This document shows, piece by piece, positions 8,327 through 16,492 of a stretch of DNA of 40,296 bases (position 1 is its first letter; each line of letters begins with the position of its first letter). The stretch lies in assembly GCA_016209605.1 (NCBI GenBank), contig JACQVS010000092.1, positions 1-40,296 on the forward strand, written 5' to 3'. This DNA comes from Planctomycetota bacterium. GTDB taxonomy: Bacteria; Planctomycetota; UBA8108; JACQVS01. The position numbers were made by a program, and so were the translations under genes. The notes under the pieces are model-generated. The model searched no databases. It saw nothing but the letters and a program-made list of their open reading frames with translations, and was not told the origin of the DNA.

Positions 8327-9348
8327 GAGCTGCTGGCCTTGACTTTACCTTCCGTTTCCTGGCCGCTGTAAACGGCCATGTGGCGGTAAATTTCCCGCGC
8401 CTCGCGAGCCGCTTCGGTGTTGGGACTGTTGAGCAGCACCGACCTCAAGTAGTAGAGCGCCGCCTCGGGACGGCTTTCCCGCAAGTAATACTTGGCCACC
8501 TTGAGATCGTGTTGAGCTTCCATCTCGGAAATCTCCCGCAGCGCCTCGCGCGCTTGATCGATGTGATCGCCGCGCGGATGATGATTGCGGTAAAGGTTAT
8601 ACTTGCTCCGCGCTTTCTTGAGCAGGCTCTGGTCATAGTCGACGCCGCGGATCTGCTGGTGAATGGTCACCGCGAGCTGGTACTCGGCGATTTCGTACCA
8701 TTCCCGGTCCGGGTAGTCCTTGACCAGCCGTTCATAGACCTGTTCGGCCTCCGGATACTCTTTCTTATCAAAATAATAACGGGCAATTTCGATCAAGGCA
8801 TCGTCCGAGTAACTCAAGTAGGGATAACGGGTGACCAGCCCGTCCTCGCCGGTCAGGATCTCGACGCCGTGGCTCGGGCTCCGGTAATGGAAGCCGGCGA
8901 AGGAGCGCTTGGCGTTCCCCTGCAGGAAGAGCAGCCCGATGGAGTAGATCCGGCTCAAAGCTTGATTGAGCAAGTCCTCGCCGGGATTGCGCTTGAGCAC
9001 TTTCAGGTAGTCCTGGTGAGCTTCCTCGTAGTTTTTGAGAAGGAAGCGGCACTCGCCGATCAGAAAGTAAGTCTGCGCCTCGGTGGCTTCCTGGGAGTCC
9101 GGAAAAGCCCGCTGCATGGCGGTCAGGCCGCTGAGGGCATCCACGTACGCCCCCCCATCCATGGCCTTGCGCGCCTCGGCGCGCATCTGCGCGGCCGTCG
9201 GCGAGCTGGTTTGCGAGGCCGGCGGCACCCAGCCTCCCTCATCGGCCGACCAGCGCGCGTACTGCCGGGCCGTTTTCTTGCCGTCGAAAGTGAACTCGCA
9301 GCCGGCGAGAAAAATCATCCCGGCCGTAAAAAGAATGCTCTGTTTCAC
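8323..9348 (-). CDS. TPR lipoprotein, BamD/YfiO-like
   Basis: BamD is an outer-membrane lipoprotein with tetratricopeptide repeats that helps the BAM complex insert beta-barrels. The product has a clean lipoprotein signal with lipobox LAGC and Cys at residue 17, followed by Glu, so it should not be retained in the inner membrane. A Ser/Ala-rich linker follows. Helical repeats then run from about residue 55 to the end, with TPR-like spacing (for example a YFLIGECRFLLKNYEEA segment and a DKKEYPEAEQVYERLVKDYP segment). At 341 residues it is longer than E. coli BamD (~245), so it may be another TPR lipoprotein. The adjacent LptE-like gene supports an outer-membrane role. The region between it and recO is mostly repeat copy B. 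Confidence 0.55.
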   Translation of the reverse strand: MKQSILFTAGMIFLAGCEFTFDGKKTARQYARWSADEGGWVPPASQTSSPTAAQMRAEARKAMDGGAYVDALSGLTAMQRAFPDSQEATEAQTYFLIGECRFLLKNYEEAHQDYLKVLKRNPGEDLLNQALSRIYSIGLLFLQGNAKRSFAGFHYRSPSHGVEILTGEDGLVTRYPYLSYSDDALIEIARYYFDKKEYPEAEQVYERLVKDYPDREWYEIAEYQLAVTIHQQIRGVDYDQSLLKKARSKYNLYRNHHPRGDHIDQAREALREISEMEAQHDLKVAKYYLRESRPEAALYYLRSVLLNSPNTEAAREAREIYRHMAVYSGQETEGKVKASSS

Positions 9349-9410
9349 GGTTCGTCTCCTGGGCGGCCTAGTGGAGATGCCGGAGGTCCGTTGACGCCTA
9401 CAGACTCTTT

Positions 9411-9573
9411 CATCAAATCATCTTCTCAGGCTGCGGAGAAATCTTGGCGTCCAAGGATCGCTCTCTAATTCGCTTTGCGTCTTATCTTGGCGTCCTTTGC
9501 GTCTTGGCGGTTCAAACCTCTTCATCTTTTTCTTCTTGGGCCGAGACCTTTGGTGGCGGCCCTGGCCGCCTTA
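9411..9573 (-). repeat. interspersed repeat, copy B (recO-bamD junction)
   Basis: This copy is forward on the minus strand and begins exactly at the recO stop codon (TAA at 9571-9573). Its terminal hairpin has perfect 7-bp arms GGCGGCC/GGCCGCC with a 2-nt loop. The CTTGG/CCAAG hairpin is at 9443-9455 with a different loop from copy A. The tail again reads into TTTGATG, although no gene starts there in this copy. Confidence 0.85.
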
Positions 9574-10347
9574 GGAGAGGTATCTTAACATACGGAACTC
9601 CCGCTCCAGAAAAAAAACCAGCAGCTGCGCCAGGACCTCCTGCATACTTTTCCGGACCAGAGGGTCCGCGGGCGGCGCGGCGGCAAGCTCCGGCAGGCTC
9701 CGGGAGTCGACCCGGCTCCAGGCGTTGAAGCGTTCGACCAGCCCGCCGGGCACCATCCGGCCCTGGCGCCCCGGCCGTTCGGCGCGGCAGCGCCTGCACA
9801 AGATGCCCGCCTCCTCCACGCAAAAAAACACCGGCTGGTCGCTCGGCTTCCATCGCCGGCCGCACTCCGCGCAGCCTTCCAGCTCGGCGCTCAGGCCGAG
9901 CAGCCGCAGCATCTTCAGCTCGAAGGCGGCGAGCAGATCGGCGATGGACGCGGCGCCGGCCGCTCCTCCCAGCCGGCCAAGGGTGGAGGCGGTCAAATCG
10001 AAGAGGCGCGGCGCCGGATCATCGGGCTCGTTCACCGCCCGCAGCAGCTCGAGCAGGAAGGAGGCGGCCGCATGCCGGTCCCAGCGCTGGCGGAGGCCGC
10101 GATAGCCCTCGAGCTGGGTCGCTTCGGCGATGATCCGCAGCGTGGGCTGGGGGAGCGGCGGCTTGACGTAGACGATCTCGCACAAGGTCGCCAGATCGAA
10201 GGGCCCCTGGAAAGGACTCTTCTCCCGGTAAGCTCCCTTGGCGATGCCTTCCAGGATTCCGGCCTCGCGGGTGAAAAACGTGACGATCTGGCTGGTGTCG
10301 CTGAAGTCAAGCCGGCGGATGGGAATGGCGAGGGTCTTGGCTTTCAT
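9571..10347 (-). CDS. recO: DNA repair protein RecO
   Basis: RecO works with RecF and RecR to load RecA onto SSB-coated single-stranded DNA. The 258-residue product begins with an OB-fold-like region of about 75 residues, including the typical N-terminal pattern LDFSDTSQIVTFFTREAG and a GAYREKSPFQG loop. A helical domain follows, then a zinc-binding module with Cys159 and Cys162 (CAEC) and Cys184 and Cys187 (CRRC). Length and domain order are usual. The ATG at 10347 follows the palindromic element at 10420-10535. The stop codon is shared with the first bases of repeat copy B. Confidence 0.88.
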   Translation of the reverse strand: MKAKTLAIPIRRLDFSDTSQIVTFFTREAGILEGIAKGAYREKSPFQGPFDLATLCEIVYVKPPLPQPTLRIIAEATQLEGYRGLRQRWDRHAAASFLLELLRAVNEPDDPAPRLFDLTASTLGRLGGAAGAASIADLLAAFELKMLRLLGLSAELEGCAECGRRWKPSDQPVFFCVEEAGILCRRCRAERPGRQGRMVPGGLVERFNAWSRVDSRSLPELAAAPPADPLVRKSMQEVLAQLLVFFLEREFRMLRYLS

Positions 10348-10419
10348 GCGGCGGCGTCAACGGCGAAACACCCCGCCTCCGGCGGGGCCCGGCGATGGAA
10401 AGATTAGAAGAAGAATACT

Positions 10420-10535
10420 AACCGCAAAGGCACGAAGGACGCAAAGATAAAGAAAAGAGTTGTGGATTGAAATTTTAGAAATAATTAGTTTTTCTCTTTC
10501 TTTAATTTCTTTGCGCTCTTTGCGTGTTTGCGGTT
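10420..10535. repeat. long imperfect palindrome, relative of the interspersed repeat
   Basis: The left arm (about 10420-10455) and right arm (about 10497-10535) are imperfect inverted complements of ~36-39 nt, around an AT-rich centre of ~40 nt. Each arm carries the same kind of purine-rich direct repeats (ACCGCAAAGGCACG, GACGCAAAG) as the CGCCAAG part of the four ~160-nt elements. The right arm ends on the stop codon of the CNNM gene at 10535-10537. It would form a long hairpin in RNA or a cruciform in DNA, as MITE- or REPIN-like elements do. Confidence 0.75.
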
Positions 10536-11854
10536 CAACCATCTTCTCTTTCCTTTCCTCCCAGCTCCACCCGGATCCTCTCGATGCTCCGCTCGCTTGC
10601 TTCCAGCACCACGAAGCGCGCCGCGCCGTGCTGGTACGACTCACCGGCCTTGGGGATCCTTCCCATGGAGCTGAAGAGGAACCCGCCGACGGTCTCGAAG
10701 CCATCTCCTTCCGGGATGGGAGCCTGGGTCATGAGATCGAGCTCGCGGTTGAGGACCTGGATCGGCAGGCGGGCGTCCATCTCGAAGACCCCATCCCGGA
10801 CCCGCACCAGGCGGTTTTCATCGCCCTCCCCCTCGCTCTCCTCCTCGATCTCGCCGAGGATCTCCTCGATGATGTCCTCGATGGTGATGAGCCCGGCCAC
10901 GCCGCCGAACTCATCGAGGACAATGGCAATGTGGAACCGCTGCGTCTTGAACTCCTGGAACAGCTCGCTGATCTTCTTGGTCTCGGGGACGAAATTGGCC
11001 TTGCGCAGGAGGTCCTCGAGAACCACCCGGGAGTCCTCGGAGCGGCTCCAGTACCGCAGCAGATCCTTGACGTACAGGATGCCGACGATATTGTCCTTGT
11101 TTTCACGATAGATCGGGATGCGCGAATGGCCGCACTCGATGACCGCGCCCACGCACTCGGAGAGGGGCGTGGAAGCCTCGAGGGCGACCATGTCGGTCCG
11201 CGGCGTCAACACCTTGGAGACCTCGCGGTCGCGGAACTTGATGATCGACTCGATCATCGAAATCTCGCTCTTGTGCAGGATCCCCTCGCGCTCTCCCTCC
11301 TCGACGGCGGAAAGGATCTCCTGCTCGACCAGAACGGCCGGCTCCACGGCCGACTGGGCGCCCAGGGTGCGGACGAGGGCGTTTACCAGAGTCTGGTAAA
11401 TCTTGAGGGGGATCTTGCAAATCCAGTAAAGCGGCTCCACCAGCGGAACGGCGCTGATCATGAAGCGCTCCGGGGAGACCCTGGCCAGGACCGCCGGCAC
11501 CAGCTCGAGGCCCACCACTACCAGGCCGGCCAGGAGCAGGACGAAATACAGCAAGGCCGTCCGGTGGCTGCCGAAAAGCGGACTGACCGGAGGCCCGCCG
11601 CCGGCCGCCGGGGGCATGATGGCAAAGGCCATGCTGCCCACCAGCCCCAGGCGAGCCACCTGTTCCAGCACCCGCAGGCAGGCTTCGTACTCATCCTGGC
11701 GCTCGAAAAACGCCTCGAAGCGCTTCCGGTTCTCGGGAGACAATTTCTCGAGCAGCGCTTTCCTCGAAAAATTTCCCAGCGTCTTTCGAACGGTGGCGAT
11801 GAGAATCCCGAAGGCCAGGAGGATCGCCGCCACCACCAGCCACGACGTGTTCAT
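10535..11854 (-). CDS. CNNM/CorC (HlyC) family transporter-like protein with CBS pair
   Basis: Members of this family (YfjD, CorC, CNNM) sit in the inner membrane, and several handle magnesium or cobalt. The 439-residue product has an N-terminal membrane helix (about 5-21), further hydrophobic stretches near 65-82 and 98-122, and the segment following LVPAVLARVSPERF that matches the end of the DUF21/CNNM membrane domain. Two CBS domains follow at roughly 215-340, with SRIPIY and the signature DEFGGVAGLITIEDIIEEI. A CorC_HlyC C-terminal domain covers about 350-430. The membrane domain seems reduced. The ATG overlaps the preceding cyclase-fold gene as ATGA. A haemolysin role, often copied into annotations, is not supported. 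Confidence 0.86.
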   Translation of the reverse strand: MNTSWLVVAAILLAFGILIATVRKTLGNFSRKALLEKLSPENRKRFEAFFERQDEYEACLRVLEQVARLGLVGSMAFAIMPPAAGGGPPVSPLFGSHRTALLYFVLLLAGLVVVGLELVPAVLARVSPERFMISAVPLVEPLYWICKIPLKIYQTLVNALVRTLGAQSAVEPAVLVEQEILSAVEEGEREGILHKSEISMIESIIKFRDREVSKVLTPRTDMVALEASTPLSECVGAVIECGHSRIPIYRENKDNIVGILYVKDLLRYWSRSEDSRVVLEDLLRKANFVPETKKISELFQEFKTQRFHIAIVLDEFGGVAGLITIEDIIEEILGEIEEESEGEGDENRLVRVRDGVFEMDARLPIQVLNRELDLMTQAPIPEGDGFETVGGFLFSSMGRIPKAGESYQHGAARFVVLEASERSIERIRVELGGKEREDG

Positions 11855-13131
11855 CGTTCAAAAATGGGCAAGTACTGAATGGGAATCTCCAGGACGAGGA
11901 CGGCCATGGCGGTACCCAGTTCCGGGCCATAGTCATCGTCCCAGGAGCCATCAGCCGCCTGCTTGTCCAGCAGGCGCTGGCGGATGGCCCGATACCATTT
12001 CATCCAATCCTCGCCGCCTCTTTGATAAAAAGCCTGCGAAGCGTAAAACGCTGCATAGGAGAAGAACTGCGGATCCTCGACGGCGCGCTCCGGTCGCCAG
12101 CCGCTGGCGGCGAACCGGTCCTTGAGGTGCTTGAAGCCCTGGTCCAGCTCCGGTGAATCCCGATAGACTCCCGCGGCGTTGAGGGTGGCGACGGCGGCCG
12201 CCGTCAAGGCGAAAGAGGAGCGCGGGTCGTTGCGCTCGATGGAGTAGCGAAAGGCCCCTTGCTGGTTCTGGCACTTCTTGACATAGTCAATAGCGGCGTC
12301 GATGTAAATCTTGGGAACCCTAAAGCCGCTGTCATCGGCCGCCCGCAGCGCCTGCAGGGCGGTGATGGTGACGGAGGCCTCGTCATCGTTCTGAGGGTTC
12401 CGGGGGTAGTAAGTCCAGCCGCCTCGGTTGCTCTGGGCCTTGAGGATGCAATCGACCCCCCGGCGGATGGCCAGCGCCACCTTCTTCTGCTCCGGCAGGC
12501 TGGCGGAGAGCTCGCCGTAAAGCTGGGTCAGAAAGAGGACGGCGAAGCAGTGGCCATGCATGCGGCTGTCCCCCTTGTCATCGCTCTCCCCCTCGCGGAT
12601 ATATCCGTTTCTGGCCGACTGCCGGCCGAGCAGGTAGCGGCGGTGGCCATCCAGGACTTCAAAGTAGCGCTGGCTGGGACAGTGGCGGTTGCCTCCCCCC
12701 AGGAACGCCAGCCCCGCCAGGCCGGTCACGGCCACGGGATACTTGCAATCGACCGCGCCGGAGCTGACGCTTCTTCTGGCCAGGAACTCGAGGCCCCGCT
12801 CGATGGCCAGGCGATCCACCTGTCCCTCCTGCGAGTTGAAAAGCCGGCTGGGCCGCCCGGCGGAGGCGGAGACTTCCTCGGACCGGAGCAAGGTTGCACC
12901 GAGGCACCATAAGGCAGCCAAGGCCGCAACCAAAGGTCCCGGCCGAAGAAGAAAAAGATGAAGAGGATTGAACCGCCAAGGCGCAAAGAACGCCAAGATA
13001 AGACGCAAGGCGAATGAGAGAGCGGTCCTTGGAGACCAAGACTTCTCTGCAGCCTGTGAAGATGCTTTGGCTATAGGGCCTAACAGGAAATCCAGGGGTC
13101 CGATTCCTTTGAAGCCACTGTTTTTATTCAA
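11851..13131 (-). CDS. secreted terpenoid-cyclase-fold (prenyltransferase/squalene-oxidase repeat) protein 2
   Basis: The body of this protein (from about residue 95) is built of alpha/alpha-barrel repeats as in squalene cyclases. Examples are AVTGLAGLAFLGGG, RGVDCILKAQSNRGGWTYYP, AALNAAG-type helices, and a final GSWDDDYGPELGTAMAVLVL. The catalytic DxDD motif of squalene-hopene cyclase is absent; the equivalent region reads NDDEASVT. It is a diverged paralogue of 18817-19929, and both end in a YLPI-ER tail. The start is uncertain. The longest frame opens with TTG at 13131, behind GAGG at a good distance. But about 54 codons of its N-terminus, including the hydrophobic VAALAALWCLGATLL that looks like a signal peptide, are repeat copy C read in antisense. 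TTG codons at 13008 and 12933 are alternatives. It overlaps the CNNM gene by 4 bases. Confidence 0.78.
   Translation of the reverse strand: MNKNSGFKGIGPLDFLLGPIAKASSQAAEKSWSPRTALSFALRLILAFFAPWRFNPLHLFLLRPGPLVAALAALWCLGATLLRSEEVSASAGRPSRLFNSQEGQVDRLAIERGLEFLARRSVSSGAVDCKYPVAVTGLAGLAFLGGGNRHCPSQRYFEVLDGHRRYLLGRQSARNGYIREGESDDKGDSRMHGHCFAVLFLTQLYGELSASLPEQKKVALAIRRGVDCILKAQSNRGGWTYYPRNPQNDDEASVTITALQALRAADDSGFRVPKIYIDAAIDYVKKCQNQQGAFRYSIERNDPRSSFALTAAAVATLNAAGVYRDSPELDQGFKHLKDRFAASGWRPERAVEDPQFFSYAAFYASQAFYQRGGEDWMKWYRAIRQRLLDKQAADGSWDDDYGPELGTAMAVLVLEIPIQYLPIFER
12910..13071 (+). repeat. interspersed repeat, copy C (inside 5' end of cyclase-fold gene 2)
   Basis: Fourth-family copy in the opposite orientation to the operon. 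Its forward strand is +, while the genes around it are on minus. The CTTGG/CCAAG hairpin is intact at 13028-13040 with loop AGA. The GC hairpin at the 12911 end has one mismatch. The gene at 11851-13131 stays open through the whole element, so the repeat is either translated or forms its leader. Confidence 0.85.
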
Positions 13132-13163
13132 CGTTTAACCTCGCCTGGTCTGGCCAGCCGGCT

Positions 13164-16100
13164 TTAATTTCCGGCCCCTTTCTCCTCCCCCCCCGCCTCC
13201 CCCCTCTTCATTTCAGGCCCGCTCTTCCTTTCAGGTTCGTCAGGTTCTTCCGGCTCCCCCTCTACATCCTTGGCGATCTTCTTGGTCATTTCCGTAAGGC
13301 TCCCCTGCTTCTGGCCCAGGCGCTGGAGCGCCTTCTCCCACAGCTCCCCCGAGGCGCCGGCCTGGCGGGAGGCCTCCAAATCGCGGGTCCGCCGGTTGAC
13401 CTCGACCTGCATCTCCTTGAGCATGATGAGCTCGGTGACGCGCGAAACCAGGCGCCGCTGGCGCGGCTGCGGCGGCCGCTTTTGCTGCGGCTTGCCGCTT
13501 TGCTGCTGCTGGCGCTCGATGGTCTCGCGCATCGACTGGAGGAGCCGTTCCAGCTCGCGCACTACCTCATCCCCCAGGAACTGGGTAGAGCCGCCGGTGT
13601 CGTGGTCGTTCAAGGCCTCGGCCATCGACTTCATGTCGGCGTCGACATTGCGCAGCACGTACGCGAAGACCCGGGAAATCTCCTCCTCGAGTTTTTCGGT
13701 CACCGCCTCGACCCGCTTCGCCAGTTCCTCCTCCTCGGAGGCGTGCTTCTTGATCTGGATTTGAGCCGCGCGCGGATGGCGCTTGCCGCCGCTGCCGCCT
13801 CGCTTGGCCTCGAGGTCGCGGATGCCGGCGTTGATGGACTCCTGCGAGGTCTTGACCTCCTCGATTTCCTTGGCCACCTTCAGGATATGCTCTTCTTGCT
13901 TGAGCCGGGCAAGGCGCTCCTCCTCTTCCCGGAGGTCCCCCTCGGCCCGCTTGAGCTTGGCGAGCGCCTCCTCTTCCTTTTCCTTGGCCTTCTGGGCCTC
14001 CTCCTGGTCGAGGCTCTGCTCCGCCTCCTGCATGTCGCCCGCCGCCTCTTCGAGCGACTGGGAGTCTTGCTTCATGCGCTCCGGGCCGCCGGTCTCCTGG
14101 GCCATTTTCTTGGCGGTCTCTCGGGTCATGCGCTCGAGGCGGTCCTGCTCGCGCGCCTGCTTCTTCAAGGGCTCGCGCTCGAGACGCGCCAGGAGGTCCT
14201 TCTCCTGGTCATCGAGAGCCTTCTTGGCCTTGTTGAGCCGCTCGAGCGACTCCTTTTCCCTTTCGCCGGCGCTCTGGCCGCCGCCCTGGCGCTCCCGGGC
14301 CGCCTCCTCCATGGCCTTGGCGGCGCCGCCCAGCTCCGAAGCGGCCTTATCGGCCGGGAGCGGGGCCTCCGCCGGCTGGTTTTTTGGGCGCAGCTTGCGC
14401 GCCAGCTCCTCCGTCTCCTTCTTCAGCTCCTCCGCTTTCTTGGAGAGCTTGCGCTCGAGATCGGCCTTCTTCTCCGTCTCCGAGCGGGAGGCGAGCGCTG
14501 CTTTGGCCTGCTCCAGGGCCTGGCGCGCCGCGGCAAGATTCTTGCCGGCCGCCTGGCTTTGCGAGGCCGCCTGGGAGCGGTTCCCCTGCTCGAGAGCCTC
14601 CTTGGCCTGCTCCATGGAACCGGCCGCCGAGGCCGTCGACTGCGAGCCCTTCTCGAGGCCGCTCTCGGCCTTGGGGCTGCCCGCTTTCCGGGCCTGGTTG
14701 CCCATATCCTGCGAGGCCTGGGCCATGGCTTCCTTGAGCTCTCCAGCCTGCCGAGCCAGCGCCTCGTTCTCCTTGGCGGATTGGTTTTTCGCCGGCGCCA
14801 TGGCGGCGGCCAGCCGCTCGCGGGCCTTGGCCAGGGCGTTCACCGCCTTCTCTTCATGGGGAATGGCTTCCCGGGCGCCCGCCGAGGAAGGCTTCTCCGC
14901 CGCAGTGCCGGCGGAAAGCTTCTCCTTGGCCCGGTCCACCTCTTCCTTCGCCGCCTCCAGATCGGCGGCCGGGGCGCTTTGCGGGCCGCCGGCCTTCTGG
15001 GTCTCTTCCTGAAGCTGGCGGATCCCCTTGGAAAGCTCGTCCGCTTGTGAGCGGAGGTCCGGGATGGATCCTCCCTCCTTCGCCTTCCCGGCCGGAGATT
15101 CTTCCTTTGAACCCTTACCAGCCGCGGTCTTGGGGCTGGCCTGGGAGCTGGGGGGGGCGACTTCTGGGCTCTTCTCCGCAGGGCCTTCATTTGGTCCTTG
15201 GACCGGCTTCTTCCCCTCTGCCGTCTTTTCCGGAGAGGCCGCCTTGCCTTCTTCCGCTTTCGGCGCCTCCCCTTGATTCCCGGCCTGGGCCTTCTCAGCC
15301 TTGCCGGCCTCCTGGGAAGATAGCTCTTTACTGGAATCCGCGGCGACGCCCGCGGCATGCCGGGTGTTTTCGAGCAGCCGCTTCGCCGCCCCCTCGAGGC
15401 TCACCAGCGAGCGCAGCCATTTTTCCATGCCGGCCAGCTCCTCCGGCGGGGGGGAGGCGGTCTTTGGCCCCTCCGGGCTTTCGGAAGGCTGCCTCGCCTT
15501 CTGTTCAAAGGCCGCGTGGGCCGCTTCCAGCTTTTTCACCTCCTCGAGGGCGCGGTCGAGGGCCTGCGAGTCCTCCTTCGACAGGGAGTTTTCGCCGGCG
15601 CTCGGTTCATTCTGGGTCGATCCCGGCTGGCTCACCGTCCCCTCGGGGGGATCGAGGGGGGAAAACAAGGCGCTTTGCATCCGGGTCAAGGCGTCCAGCC
15701 GGCTCTTCAGGTCGCGCAGGGCGTTCAAGCCGGCGAGGTTCTTGAGGAAATCCTCCGCCTTCTTGAGGAGGGTCTCCTGCTCGCGGCGCAGCTGGCCCAC
15801 CTCCCTGCGGGAGTCGCCGAGCTTCTGGAGCTGGTTCTCGAGGTCTTTTTCCTGGAACTTGCGGGCCTCGAGAATCTCGATGATCTCCTGGATGTTCTTG
15901 ATCACCCGCTCCTGGGTCTCCAAGGAAATCAGCAGGTTCGACTCGCCGAAAATCTTCACCAGATCGGTCAGGCCGTTTTCGAGCTGGAGCTTCTGGATCT
16001 TGTCGGTGGCTTCGAGCAAGCGCTTGGCATCCTCCGGCTGGCGGGCTTTCAATTCATCCGCCAGGTGCTCAATCTGGCGCCGCACCTCCTGGAGCAGCTC

Positions 16101-16298
16101 CCGCACCTCCTTCTGGTCCTTGGCCAGCTCCGGCCCGAGGCGCTCCCCCTTGCCAGGGTTCAAGCGGACCGCCGGAGCTTGAGCGCGGGCCGTGGCGGGC
16201 GCGGCCAGGTTGAGGAGGCCAAGGGCCCCCAGCATGAGCAGCGGCAGGGTGGGGCTCAGCGATTTTGAGGGGTTGGAATTATTGGAACCTTGAATCAT
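13164..16298 (-). CDS. large secreted coiled-coil protein of unknown function
   Basis: The product of about 1044 residues starts with a signal peptide: hydrophobic PLLMLGALGLLNLAA, then a likely cleavage site after ARA. The remainder is almost entirely Lys/Glu/Ala/Gln-rich heptad-like sequence. Short Pro/Ser-rich breaks occur in the middle third, and several alanine-rich blocks look like repeats of one another. The last ~200 residues (from about EEEELAKRVEAVTEKL onward) are less repetitive, with a Gln/Arg-rich linker QQQQSGKPQQKRPPQPRQRR. The frame can be extended to a TTG at 16340, but the ATG at 16298 is preferred because it precedes the signal peptide directly. It lies between the DUF4175-like and second cyclase-fold genes. 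The ~190 bases upstream hold no gene, and I see no convincing promoter there. Confidence 0.82.
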   Translation of the reverse strand: MIQGSNNSNPSKSLSPTLPLLMLGALGLLNLAAPATARAQAPAVRLNPGKGERLGPELAKDQKEVRELLQEVRRQIEHLADELKARQPEDAKRLLEATDKIQKLQLENGLTDLVKIFGESNLLISLETQERVIKNIQEIIEILEARKFQEKDLENQLQKLGDSRREVGQLRREQETLLKKAEDFLKNLAGLNALRDLKSRLDALTRMQSALFSPLDPPEGTVSQPGSTQNEPSAGENSLSKEDSQALDRALEEVKKLEAAHAAFEQKARQPSESPEGPKTASPPPEELAGMEKWLRSLVSLEGAAKRLLENTRHAAGVAADSSKELSSQEAGKAEKAQAGNQGEAPKAEEGKAASPEKTAEGKKPVQGPNEGPAEKSPEVAPPSSQASPKTAAGKGSKEESPAGKAKEGGSIPDLRSQADELSKGIRQLQEETQKAGGPQSAPAADLEAAKEEVDRAKEKLSAGTAAEKPSSAGAREAIPHEEKAVNALAKARERLAAAMAPAKNQSAKENEALARQAGELKEAMAQASQDMGNQARKAGSPKAESGLEKGSQSTASAAGSMEQAKEALEQGNRSQAASQSQAAGKNLAAARQALEQAKAALASRSETEKKADLERKLSKKAEELKKETEELARKLRPKNQPAEAPLPADKAASELGGAAKAMEEAARERQGGGQSAGEREKESLERLNKAKKALDDQEKDLLARLEREPLKKQAREQDRLERMTRETAKKMAQETGGPERMKQDSQSLEEAAGDMQEAEQSLDQEEAQKAKEKEEEALAKLKRAEGDLREEEERLARLKQEEHILKVAKEIEEVKTSQESINAGIRDLEAKRGGSGGKRHPRAAQIQIKKHASEEEELAKRVEAVTEKLEEEISRVFAYVLRNVDADMKSMAEALNDHDTGGSTQFLGDEVVRELERLLQSMRETIERQQQQSGKPQQKRPPQPRQRRLVSRVTELIMLKEMQVEVNRRTRDLEASRQAGASGELWEKALQRLGQKQGSLTEMTKKIAKDVEGEPEEPDEPERKSGPEMKRGEAGGEEKGAGN

Positions 16299-16492
16299 GG
16301 TGCGACTCCGTAATCGTCCTTCGGTTGGCTTCTCACGCAATCTTGGGGGCTTTTTCGCCCAGGCGGCGGCATGCTCTTATTTTAATCCTTCCCCGGCCGG
16401 GATGGTAACGGTTTTACCCGCGCTCTTGGAGGAATCCCGACCTTTCCAGAAAAGCGATAAACCATTGAACTGCAATTAGATACAACTAAAAC

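Noticed and set aside
9444..9728. Short frames over the repeats that give similar peptides (for example a segment with KDRSLIR)
   Set aside because: They recur only because the repeat DNA recurs. They lack ribosome sites and run into unrelated sequence beyond each repeat.
10535..11854. Haemolysin function for the CBS-domain protein
   Set aside because: The name comes from a historical annotation of the family; the domains fit a CNNM/CorC membrane protein.
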